Source: Flammeovirgaceae bacterium UBA7330 (lineage in GTDB: Bacteria > Bacteroidota > Bacteroidia > Cytophagales > Cyclobacteriaceae). From it: DNA of 13,017 nucleotides. The stretch lies in contig DKPQ01000014.1 of the NCBI GenBank assembly GCA_002471275.1, positions 254,979-267,995 on the forward strand, given 5' to 3'. Under the pieces are notes generated by a model. The model ran no database searches, was not told the origin of the DNA, and saw nothing but the letters and a program-made list of their open reading frames with translations. This document shows positions 8,401-13,017 of this stretch, piece by piece. How positions within the stretch are numbered: the stretch's first letter is position 1; every line of letters begins with the position of its first letter. The translations under genes and the position numbers were made by a program.

Positions 8401-9305
8401 GCAACGTTTACATCTTTTCTATGCAAGATGATCGATTTAGTACCAGATTCTTTGATGGTCTCAATATCATCTTCAGAGATGATACCATCCCTTTCCAACA
8501 ACACTTCATTTCTATCAATGGATACAACCTCACCGGTATCTTCATCAACGAAATCCTCTGTCCAGGTTCTCAAAACCCTAGCAGCCAATCGTCGACCGAC
8601 AACTTTTTTAAGTTCTTTTTCCGTTGCTTCTACTTCCTCAGAAAGACCGAAAAGATCCAGGATCAATTTATCTGATCCGTATCCAATCGCTCTCAGAAGG
8701 GTAGTTACAGGGAATTTTTTCTTCCTATCAATGTAAGCATACATAACGTTATTTACATCGGTAGCAAATTCTATCCAAGATCCTTTGAAAGGGATGATCC
8801 TCGCAGAATATAACAGTGTGCCGTTAGTATGTTTGCTTTGAGCAAAGAATACCCCTGGTGATCTGTGAAGCTGAGAAACAATTACTCTTTCAGCACCATT
8901 TATCACGAAAGAACCTTTAGAAGTCATGTATGGGATGTTGCCCAGAAATACCTCTTGTTCTATCGTCTCAAAATCCTCATTTTCCTCATCATTACAGAGA
9001 AGTCTCAATTTTGCTTTGAGGGGCACAGAATAAGTCAACCCTCTTTCAATACTCTCTTCTACAGAATATTTTGGAGGATCTACTGTGTAATCAACAAACT
9101 CAAGGACAAAATTTTCTCTTGAATCTGTGATGGGGAAGTTCTCCATAAAAACCTTGTAGAGCCCTTCATCTTCCCGATTTTCTGATGGCGTATCCAGCTG
9201 AAAAAAATCCTCGAAAGATTTTAACTGAACATCCAGAAAATCAGGATAATCGATAACCGATTTAATTGAAGAGAAATTAATTCTCCCATTTTTTATATTA
9301 GCCAA
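5436..9305 (-). CDS. rpoB: DNA-directed RNA polymerase subunit beta (TTG start)
   Basis: Beta forms half of the RNA polymerase cleft and binds the nascent RNA and rifampicin. The 1289-residue protein starts ANIKNGRINFSSIKSVIDYP after its initiator. It has the rifampicin region (about 468-500: QLSQFMDQTNPLAEITHKRR) with Asp476, His486 and Ser491 at the places of E. coli Asp516, His526 and Ser531, so it looks drug-sensitive. ETPEGPNIGLISSL follows, and the active-site lysines Lys1068 and Lys1076 are in GDKMAGRHGNKG. A charged helical insert precedes that motif, at the position of the SI2 insert of E. coli. The start is TTG (9303-9305): an in-frame TAA lies five codons upstream, there is no ATG between, and the next Met is near residue 54, inside conserved sequence. 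rplL is 119 bases upstream and rpoC 52 bases downstream. Confidence 0.98.
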   Translation of the reverse strand: MANIKNGRINFSSIKSVIDYPDFLDVQLKSFEDFFQLDTPSENREDEGLYKVFMENFPITDSRENFVLEFVDYTVDPPKYSVEESIERGLTYSVPLKAKLRLLCNDEENEDFETIEQEVFLGNIPYMTSKGSFVINGAERVIVSQLHRSPGVFFAQSKHTNGTLLYSARIIPFKGSWIEFATDVNNVMYAYIDRKKKFPVTTLLRAIGYGSDKLILDLFGLSEEVEATEKELKKVVGRRLAARVLRTWTEDFVDEDTGEVVSIDRNEVLLERDGIISEDDIETIKESGTKSIILHRKDVNVADYSIIYNTLQKDNSNSEKEAVEQIYRQLRNTDAPDEQTARDIIQSLFFSDKRYDLGEVGRYRINKKLGLNISYDTRVLTTEDIILIVKYLIGLINSRAVVDDIDHLSNRRVRTVGEQLYTQFGVGLSRMARTIRERMNVRDNEDFKPVDLINARTLSSVINSFFGTNQLSQFMDQTNPLAEITHKRRMSALGPGGLSRERAGFEVRDVHYTHYGRLCTIETPEGPNIGLISSLCVHAKVNQMGFIETPYRDVEEGKVDMTGNVKYLTAEEEDTFNIAQANAPLEDDGQFVNDRVKARFEGDFPVVDPKELKYMDVAPNQIVSVAASMIPFLEHDDANRALMGSNMQRQAVPLLKPQAPIVGTGLEDRVAIDSRALVVAEGDGVIESVDAKKIVVKYDKSPEQELVSFDGSSVEYKLTKFRRTNQDTCINLKPIVRKGQKVVKGQPLCDGFATEKGELALGRNLLVAYMPWQGYNFEDAIVISEKVVREDIFTSIHIEEFELEVRDTKRGEEELTSEIPNVSEEAVKNLDENGIIRMGAEVKEGDILIGKITPKGESDPTPEEKLLRAIFGDKAGDVKDASLKASPSLRGVVIDTKLFSRPKKDKDLRSRTKKEVELLKSKYSKQLAEVRIQMIEKLTKILDGKTCQGIKHKFGEEIFSKGTKFSRKNIEANLFPERNIYRDESNYNVPEEANLISDLIIEGWTTDDETNNQVYRLVKNYMSKRNEISGIFKRERFTLEVGDELPAGIVQLAKVYVAKKRKLKVGDKMAGRHGNKGVVAKIVREEDMPFTEDGTPMDIVLNPLGVPSRMNIGQIYETVLGWAGLKLGRKYATPIFDGATEEEVQSELTEAGLPSFGRTYLYDGLTGDRFDQPITVGVAYMLKLGHLVDDKMHARSIGPYSLITQQPLGGKAQFGGQRFGEMEVWALEAFGAANVLQEILTIKSDDVIGRAKAYEAIVKGENMQKPNIPESFNVLVHELRGLALEITLD

Positions 9306-9364
9306 AGCTTTATCTGTTTAATTCTAAAATACGATCAACAACAGGTAAAATGTATACAAACAGC

Positions 9365-9401
9365 AAAAGACCTGACTCCAATATTCGTTGGGACCAGGCC
9401 T
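9365..9401 (-). terminator. Imperfect hairpin with U tract between rplL and rpoB (candidate attenuator)
   Basis: On the minus strand AGGCCTGGTCCCAA (9388-9401) can pair with TTGGAGTCAGGTCT (9368-9381) around the six-base loop CGAATA. This gives 14 positions with three G·U pairs and one C·A mismatch, followed by TTTT (9365-9368) and TGCTGTTTG. The G·U pairs would be mismatches on the opposite strand, supporting a role in minus-strand RNA. It starts about 24 bases after the rplL stop. In E. coli a partial terminator in the same gap reduces rpoBC relative to rplJL transcription. The imperfect stem and short tail suggest partial, not complete, termination, since no convincing promoter is seen between it and rpoB. 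Confidence 0.7.
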
Positions 9402-9424
9402 ACGCCTTAGTGAGAAATGTCTAT

Positions 9425-9808
9425 TTATTTTAATTCGACTTCCGCACCAGCCTCCTCAAGCTGCTTTTTAAGTGCTTCTGCTTCATCTTTGTCTACGCCT
9501 TCTTTAACAGGCTTAGGAGCTCCGTCAACCAGTTCTTTCGCTTCTTTCAATCCAAGACCAGTCAATTCTTTAACAAGTTTCACAACTGCAAGCTTTGCAG
9601 CTCCACCTGAGTTAAGAATTACGTCAAAAGAAGTTTTTTCTTCTGCTCCACCACCAGCAGCATCTCCACCAGCAGCACCAGCTACCATTACAGGACCAGA
9701 TGCAGCAGGCTCAATACCGTACTCGTCTTTTAGGATATTTGCTAACTCGCTAACTTCTTTAACCGAAAGGTTTACTAATTGCTCCGCGAACGCTTTTAAA
9801 TCTGCCAT
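9425..9808 (-). CDS. rplL: 50S ribosomal protein L7/L12
   Basis: L7/L12 is the multi-copy stalk protein that recruits translational GTPases such as EF-Tu and EF-G and stimulates GTP hydrolysis. The 127-residue sequence has the N-terminal dimerisation/L10-binding helices (1-33, LKAFAEQLVNLSVKEVSEL), an Ala/Gly-rich flexible hinge (about 34-56) and the globular C-terminal domain with KTSFDVIL, KLAVVKLVKELTGLGLKEAK and LVDGAPKPVKEGV, the helices that contact GTPases. Length and domain order are typical of the family. The gene follows rplJ by 31 bases. The upstream bases (CTATTGATTTAAA before the ATG) are A/T-rich and lack a Shine-Dalgarno sequence, which is common for highly translated Bacteroidota genes. 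The hairpin downstream may let rplL be made in excess over rpoB. Confidence 0.99.
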   Translation of the reverse strand: MADLKAFAEQLVNLSVKEVSELANILKDEYGIEPAASGPVMVAGAAGGDAAGGGAEEKTSFDVILNSGGAAKLAVVKLVKELTGLGLKEAKELVDGAPKPVKEGVDKDEAEALKKQLEEAGAEVELK

Positions 9809-9839
9809 TTTAAATCAATAGTTAATTTTGTGTAATAAT

Positions 9840-10367
9840 TTATTCTCTCTCTGAAAGTGTTTTAACAATACCAGCAAGTTTGTGTTCTCCACTTTGCAGA
9901 AGAGAAAGTACTTCTTTAGCCGGTGATTGTAGTAAGTTGATAACCTCGCCAATAAGTTCATCCTTGGTCTTAAGCTTGCTTAAGAAGTCAAGTTGATCCT
10001 CACCAACGAATATATCTGAATCTATGGAAGCAGCCTTAAATCGAGGTCGATCCTTAGGATCAGCCTTTTTGTAATCTTTGATCAATTTGGCGGGTGCACT
10101 TGCATTCTCCTTCACAAACATGATCCCGGAAACTCCCCTCAAAGCCTCATCCAATTTTGGATCGCTCCACTCCAATGATTCCAGTGCCTTCTTGATCAAT
10201 GTATTTTTTGCCACTTTATATTCGATACCCTGCTTGTAACACATAGCGCGAAACTTATTAATTTCTGCTACAGACAAACCAGACGTATCTGTGATATAAT
10301 AGTGATCTGATTCCTGAAATTTTTCAGATAAACCAGCAATTACCTGTGCTTTTTCTTCTCTTGTCAT
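9840..10367 (-). CDS. rplJ: 50S ribosomal protein L10
   Basis: L10 anchors L7/L12 dimers to the 23S rRNA at the base of the stalk. The 175-residue protein starts MTREEKAQVIAGLSEKF and carries the conserved YYITDTSGLSVAEINKFR, YKVAKNTLIKKAL and ALRGVSGIMF segments. The C-terminal helix (about 134-172) is the predicted L12-binding part. The ATG overlaps the rplA stop by four bases (ATGA), so translation is coupled to rplA, and there is no separate 5' leader of the kind L10 uses for feedback in E. coli and Firmicutes. A possible weak AGG lies upstream, within the rplA coding sequence. rplL is 31 bases downstream. I saw no unusual residues. Confidence 0.98.
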   Translation of the reverse strand: MTREEKAQVIAGLSEKFQESDHYYITDTSGLSVAEINKFRAMCYKQGIEYKVAKNTLIKKALESLEWSDPKLDEALRGVSGIMFVKENASAPAKLIKDYKKADPKDRPRFKAASIDSDIFVGEDQLDFLSKLKTKDELIGEVINLLQSPAKEVLSLLQSGEHKLAGIVKTLSERE

Positions 10368-11068
10368 GACGCTAATCCTGCTATGGTACTTTTGTCAATA
10401 TTAATTCCCTTACTCATGGTGCTGGACATGGAGATTGACCTGAAATACGCTCCTTTAGCAGAAGCTGGTTTCAACTTGGCAATGGTTTGTAACATTTCCA
10501 ATGCATTCTCCCGGATTTTATCAGCATCAAAAGAAGCTTTTCCAATGTTGGTATGGATGATTCCAAATTTGTCTACTTTGAAGTCAATCTTACCCGCTTT
10601 AACTTCTTTTACAGCCTGCCCGATTTCCATCGTCACTGTACCTGATTTAGGGTTTGGCATCAAACCTCTTGGTCCTAATACCCGACCAAGCTTTCCAACT
10701 TTGGCCATTACGGTAGGCATGGTAACAATCACATCAATGTCTGTCCATCCTCCTTCAATCTTTTCAATGAGATCATCAAGACCTACGTAGTCAGCACCAG
10801 CTGCTTTCGCCTCTTCCTCTTTATCGGGAGTACACAATACCAGTACCCTAACATCTTTTCCGATGCCATGAGGGAGTGATACAACACCTCTGACCATCTG
10901 GTCTGCTTTTTTAGGATCTACTCCTAATCTCACATCTAGGTCTACCGAAGCATCAAACTTGGTAAAGGTGATTTCCTTCACAAGTTTTGCAGCATCTTCC
11001 AATGAATATTCCTTTTCGGAATCTACCAGCTCAGCTGCTTTCTTTTGATTTTTTGTCAATTTTCCCAT
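10364..11068 (-). CDS. rplA: 50S ribosomal protein L1
   Basis: L1 forms the mobile L1 stalk that helps move deacylated tRNA out of the E site, and in many bacteria represses its own mRNA. The 234-residue protein begins MGKLTKNQKKAAELV and contains the diagnostic block VGKLGRVLGPRGLMPNPKSG, plus FDASVDLDVRLGVDPKKADQ early on and GIIHTNIGKASF near the C-terminus. Length is normal. The start is 7 bases after the rplK stop, and the stop overlaps the rplJ start (ATGA). There is no space between nusG and rplK for an E. coli-style L1-binding leader, so any feedback site must lie inside coding sequence or act by a different route. Confidence 0.99.
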   Translation of the reverse strand: MGKLTKNQKKAAELVDSEKEYSLEDAAKLVKEITFTKFDASVDLDVRLGVDPKKADQMVRGVVSLPHGIGKDVRVLVLCTPDKEEEAKAAGADYVGLDDLIEKIEGGWTDIDVIVTMPTVMAKVGKLGRVLGPRGLMPNPKSGTVTMEIGQAVKEVKAGKIDFKVDKFGIIHTNIGKASFDADKIRENALEMLQTIAKLKPASAKGAYFRSISMSSTMSKGINIDKSTIAGLAS

Positions 11069-11075
11069 TCTCTGA

Positions 11076-11513
11076 TTATTGAGGTGCCTGTCCGGTCACT
11101 TTTAATCCCATACTTCTGGCTGTACCAGCTACTTGTTTCATTGCAGATTCGATTTTAAACGCATTCAAATCGGTCATTTTAGTTTCTGCAATCGTTTTAA
11201 TCTGATCCCAGGTTACACTACCTACCTTTACTCTGTTTGACTCTGCAGATCCTTTTTTGACCTTGGCAGCCTCCATCAACAATACTGCTGCGGGAGGAGT
11301 CTTGATGATAAAGTCAAACGACTTATCAGAGTATATGGTAACAACTACTGGAAGAACCTGACCTTGCTTATCCTGGGTTCTGGCATTAAACTGCTTACAG
11401 AAGTCCATAATGTTCAATCCTTTTGCACCCAGTGCAGGACCTACGGGAGGAGATGGATTTGCTGCACCACCTCTAACCTGAAGTTTTAAATAACCTGTAA
11501 TCTCCTTAGCCAT
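11076..11513 (-). CDS. rplK: 50S ribosomal protein L11
   Basis: L11 binds the GTPase-associated region of 23S rRNA, and in many bacteria is needed for RelA activation by uncharged tRNA. The 145-residue protein starts MAKEITGYLKLQVRGGAAN and has the Pro-rich switch segment PSPPVGPALGAKGLNIMDFC (about residues 20-39), including the adjacent prolines where thiopeptide-resistance changes occur in other species. The C-terminal rRNA-binding domain has KTPPAAVLL and the signature GTARSMGLKV. It starts 4 bases after the nusG stop (TAA ATAG ATG) without a Shine-Dalgarno sequence, and rplA follows by 7 bases. Length and motifs are standard. Confidence 0.99.
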   Translation of the reverse strand: MAKEITGYLKLQVRGGAANPSPPVGPALGAKGLNIMDFCKQFNARTQDKQGQVLPVVVTIYSDKSFDFIIKTPPAAVLLMEAAKVKKGSAESNRVKVGSVTWDQIKTIAETKMTDLNAFKIESAMKQVAGTARSMGLKVTGQAPQ

Positions 11514-11517
11514 CTAT

Positions 11518-12075
11518 TTAATCTTGTTTTTCTACCTGTATATAATTCAGTTCAACAGGGGTATTTCTTCCAAAAATCTTTACAGTCACATTCAATTTTT
11601 TACGGTCTTCGAAAACTTCCTCTACCGTACCTGTGAAACCGCTGAATGGACCATCCATTACTTTTACTGTTTCTCCTACTATATATGGTGTAACCAGCTT
11701 CTCTTCGTATTCCTCCGCTTCATCTACCCTTCCGAGTATTCTGTTTACCTCATTTTGCCTCAATGGAACAGGATCTTTTGTTGAACTTGTCCCCCCTTCA
11801 CCAAGAAACCCGATCACGTCAGGTGTGTTGGTGATGACGTGTTGTGTCTCTCCATTGGAAAGGTCAGCCTGTATAAGAATGTAACCAGGGAAAAAGTTTC
11901 TCTCTCTCACCCTTTTCTTACCATTCCTCATCTCGTACACCTTCTCCGATGGGATCAGTACCTGTGGCACAAGATTCTCGATTTTGTTTCGCTCAATCTC
12001 TTGCTCCAGGTAATTCTTTACTCTCTTTTCACGACCACTGATCGCCCTTACCACATACCACTTAAAATCCGACAT
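11518..12075 (-). CDS. nusG: Transcription termination/antitermination factor NusG
   Basis: NusG binds elongating RNA polymerase and links it to Rho or to ribosomal protein S10. The 185-residue protein has an N-terminal NGN domain (about 5-115), starting FKWYVVRAISGREKRVKNYL and including RERNFFPGYILIQAD and TPDVIGFLG. A charged linker (about 116-130) is followed by a KOW domain (about 131-165) with VGETVKVMDGPFSGFTGTVE. It is close to the length of E. coli NusG, with no extra domain. The ATG (12073-12075) is 2 bases after the secE stop, and rplK begins 4 bases downstream. The order secE-nusG-rplK is strongly conserved in bacteria, so orthology is secure. Confidence 0.99.
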   Translation of the reverse strand: MSDFKWYVVRAISGREKRVKNYLEQEIERNKIENLVPQVLIPSEKVYEMRNGKKRVRERNFFPGYILIQADLSNGETQHVITNTPDVIGFLGEGGTSSTKDPVPLRQNEVNRILGRVDEAEEYEEKLVTPYIVGETVKVMDGPFSGFTGTVEEVFEDRKKLNVTVKIFGRNTPVELNYIQVEKQD

Positions 12076-12077
12076 CT

Positions 12078-12269
12078 CTAAAAAGCGTTATAAAACCAAT
12101 CCATGCCGTTTTGAAAAGAATAATCAAAAACGCCAATCAGCATCGCAAATATCAATGAAGCCACCAACACCAATATGCTACTATTCTGCAGCTCGGAGTA
12201 TTTAGGCCAAGTCACTTTGGTCAACAACTCGTCGTATGCTTCCTTAAAAAATGTAATGACTTTATTCAT
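12078..12269 (-). CDS. secE: Preprotein translocase subunit SecE
   Basis: SecE clamps the two halves of the SecY channel in the inner membrane. The 63-residue protein starts MNKVITFFKEAYDELLTKVT, an amphipathic helix, then has the conserved Trp-Pro (21-22) and one hydrophobic membrane segment (about 30-49, SSILVLVASLIFAMLIGVFD). This is the short, single-span type seen in most bacteria, unlike the three-span E. coli form. The reading frame stays open further upstream to 12311, but that would place the start inside tRNA-Trp. The family begins at the MNKV position, so I chose the ATG at 12267-12269. It lies 15 bases after the tRNA and 2 bases before nusG. Confidence 0.95.
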   Translation of the reverse strand: MNKVITFFKEAYDELLTKVTWPKYSELQNSSILVLVASLIFAMLIGVFDYSFQNGMDWFYNAF

Positions 12270-12284
12270 TGTATCTATTCGTTG

Positions 12285-12357
12285 CACGGGAGGAGGGACT
12301 CGAACCCCCAACCAACGGTTTTGGAGACCGCTACTCTACCAATTGAGCTACACCCGT
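12285..12357 (-). tRNA. trpT: tRNA-Trp (anticodon CCA)
   Basis: This folds as a standard cloverleaf of 73 bases. The D arm is GCTC/GAGT. The anticodon stem GCGGT/ACCGT holds the loop CTCCAAA with anticodon CCA, which reads UGG. The variable loop is TGGTT, and the T arm is GGGGG-TTCGAGT-CCCTC. The discriminator base is G73. The acceptor stem ACGGGTG/CTCCCGT pairs at six of seven positions, with T6 opposite T67 as a mismatch. The 3' CCA is not encoded (GCAAC follows), so it must be added by the CCA-adding enzyme. The position between tuf and secE is a known conserved arrangement in Bacteroidota and some other bacteria. Its 3' processing would create the 5' end of the secE mRNA. Confidence 0.97.
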
Positions 12358-12364
12358 AAAGGTA

Positions 12365-12383
12365 GCAGCCCAAAAAGGACTGC
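12365..12383 (-). promoter_or_regulatory. Hairpin between the promoter and tRNA-Trp
   Basis: On the minus strand GCAGTCC (12377-12383) can pair with GGGCTGC (12365-12371) around TTTTT, giving seven pairs with one G·U, ending seven bases before the tRNA. The first G is the last base of the -7 element, so only part of the stem would be in RNA started at this promoter, but all of it in read-through from tuf. It may aid promoter escape or RNase P cleavage, or simply follow from the composition. The role is inferred. Confidence 0.45.
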
Positions 12384-12414
12384 AAAGTTAGATTAATCAG
12401 TTTGTATAAACAAA
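12383..12414 (-). promoter_or_regulatory. Bacteroidota-type promoter for tRNA-Trp-secE-nusG-rpl-rpoBC
   Basis: TTTG (12411-12414) and TAACTTTG (12383-12390) on the minus strand are separated by exactly 20 bases. Both elements fit the Bacteroidota consensus -33 TTTG and -7 TAnnTTTG. Transcription would start around 12375-12380, roughly 20 bases upstream of the tRNA. Its -33 element lies in the tail of the tuf terminator. It is the only strong promoter seen before rpoC, so it probably supplies the whole operon. Confidence 0.85.
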
Positions 12415-12442
12415 TGAGATCGTGAAAATAATTCACGATCTC
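12411..12442 (-). terminator. Rho-independent-type terminator after tuf
   Basis: A perfect 11-bp stem, GAGATCGTGAA (12432-12442) and TTCACGATCTC (12416-12426) on the minus strand, encloses the loop TTATT. It begins 17 bases after the tuf stop codon and is followed by ATTTGTTTAT, a short imperfect U tract. This fits an intrinsic terminator for tuf, though the modest tail means some read-through into tRNA-Trp is likely. The stem is symmetric, so strand is assigned from the tuf context. Confidence 0.8.
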
Positions 12443-12459
12443 CCATGTGCTATAAAACC

Positions 12460-13017
12460 TTAGTCTAGAATCTCAGTAACCTGGCCAGAACCTACTGTTC
12501 TACCACCTTCTCTGATCGCAAATCTCAAACCTTTTTCAAGGGCTATTTTGTTGATCAGGTTTACTTCGATGGTTACGTTATCACCAGGCATTACCATTTC
12601 TACATTCTCAGGAAGTTTGATCTCTCCTGTTACGTCTGTAGTTCTCAGGTAGAACTGTGGACGGTATTTGTTGAAGAATGGTGTGTGTCGTCCTCCTTCT
12701 TCTTTTGACAGTACGTAAACTTCAGCTTTGAAGTGTGCGTGAGGAGTTACAGAACCAGGCTTACAGATGATCATTCCTCTTCGGATATCATCTTTTTCGA
12801 TACCTCTTAATAGAAGACCTACGTTGTCACCAGCTTCACCTCTGTCCAAAATCTTACGGAACATCTCAACACCAGTGATAGTGGACTTAAGCCCTTCAGC
12901 ACCCATACCGATGATATCTACTGCGTCACCTGAGTTGATTACTCCTCTTTCGATTCTACCTGTAGCCACAGTACCTCGACCAGTGATTGAGAATACGTCC
13001 TCAACAGGCATCAAGAA
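12460..13017 (-). CDS. tuf: Elongation factor Tu (C-terminal part, cut by window edge)
   Basis: EF-Tu delivers aminoacyl-tRNA to the ribosome as a GTP complex. The 185 visible residues form domains 2 and 3. They start at FLMPVEDVFSITGRGTVATG and include GVEMFRKIL, LLRGIEKDDIRRGM, SKEEGGRHTPFF, YRPQFYLRTTDVTG and the C-terminal FAIREGGRTVGSGQVTEILD. The family is about 395 residues, so the GTPase domain lies beyond position 13017, and the Met at 13012-13014 is internal, not a start. The Ala in FAIREGG (E. coli Ala375) and the Gly-Gly before RHTPFF, where elfamycin-resistance changes occur in E. coli, are unchanged. tRNA-Trp lies 102 bases downstream, after the terminator. Whether the genome has a second tuf cannot be seen. 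Confidence 0.98.
   Translation of the reverse strand, partial: FLMPVEDVFSITGRGTVATGRIERGVINSGDAVDIIGMGAEGLKSTITGVEMFRKILDRGEAGDNVGLLLRGIEKDDIRRGMIICKPGSVTPHAHFKAEVYVLSKEEGGRHTPFFNKYRPQFYLRTTDVTGEIKLPENVEMVMPGDNVTIEVNLINKIALEKGLRFAIREGGRTVGSGQVTEILD

Noticed and set aside
9306..9360. Possible separate rpoB promoter, from TACATTTT in the rplL–rpoB gap.
   Set aside because: It lacks the final G of TAnnTTTG, and no TTG or TTTG lies at the required 19-21 base spacing, so it is not supported.
9417..9821. Long open frame on the plus strand, antisense to rplL (134 codons).
   Set aside because: It is a shadow of the Ala/Gly-rich rplL sequence. The Ser/Ala/Pro-rich product matches no family I recognise, and no promoter or partner gene lies on that strand.
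12270..12311. Possible N-terminal extension of SecE (14 residues, MGVRVPPPVQRIDT).
   Set aside because: This stretch runs into the 3' part of tRNA-Trp. SecE homologues begin at the downstream MNKVITFF position.
12480..12510. Possible elfamycin-resistance residue in EF-Tu: Ser in GGRTVGSGQ.
   Set aside because: Counting from the C-terminus puts this at the equivalent of E. coli residue 385. The resistance position 375 is the Ala in FAIREGG, which is unchanged.

Overview
This window is the core transcription–translation gene cluster of a bacterium. The genes all lie on the minus strand, so they read from high to low coordinates: tuf (5' part outside the window), tRNA-Trp, secE, nusG, rplK, rplA, rplJ, rplL, rpoB, rpoC, a small DUF3467 gene, rpsL and rpsG (3' part outside the window). 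Nearly every base is coding; the largest gap between genes is about 120 bases. I see no mobile elements, CRISPR arrays, phage genes or pseudogenes.

The organism is almost certainly a member of the Bacteroidota, probably of the Cytophagales type, although genus cannot be read from this. Four points support this. A DUF3467 protein sits between rpoC and rpsL. Two promoters fit the Bacteroidota consensus (TTG or TTTG, 20 bases, TAnnTTTG) instead of the usual -35/-10 boxes. Most genes lack clear Shine-Dalgarno sequences and have A/T-rich start regions. Protein sequences such as the RpoB rifampicin region (GTNQLSQFMDQTNPLAEITH) and the inserts in RpoB and RpoC also fit.

Layout from upstream to downstream (right to left): tuf ends at 12460 and is followed by a perfect 11-bp hairpin terminator. 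The tail of that terminator contains the -33 element of the next promoter (12383-12414). That promoter drives tRNA-Trp and, by read-through, secE-nusG-rplK-rplA-rplJ-rplL-rpoB-rpoC-DUF3467. These genes are separated by gaps of a few bases or overlap, apart from rplJ/rplL (31), rplL/rpoB (119) and rpoB/rpoC (52). The two largest gaps each contain a stem-loop that pairs better on the transcribed strand. The rplL/rpoB hairpin looks like the attenuator that lowers RNA polymerase synthesis relative to ribosomal stalk proteins. A second promoter (685-716) sits directly after the DUF3467 gene and drives rpsL-rpsG.

Together the genes make the elongation factor and tRNA for translation, the SecE translocon subunit, the NusG elongation factor that links polymerase and ribosome, the L1/L11 and L10/L12 stalk proteins, the two largest RNA polymerase subunits and two 30S proteins. 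The only protein without an established role is the DUF3467 protein, which is translationally coupled to rpoC. The most interesting non-coding features are the shared promoter-plus-hairpin architecture, the intergenic stem-loops, the TTG start of rpoB and the acceptor-stem mismatch in tRNA-Trp.
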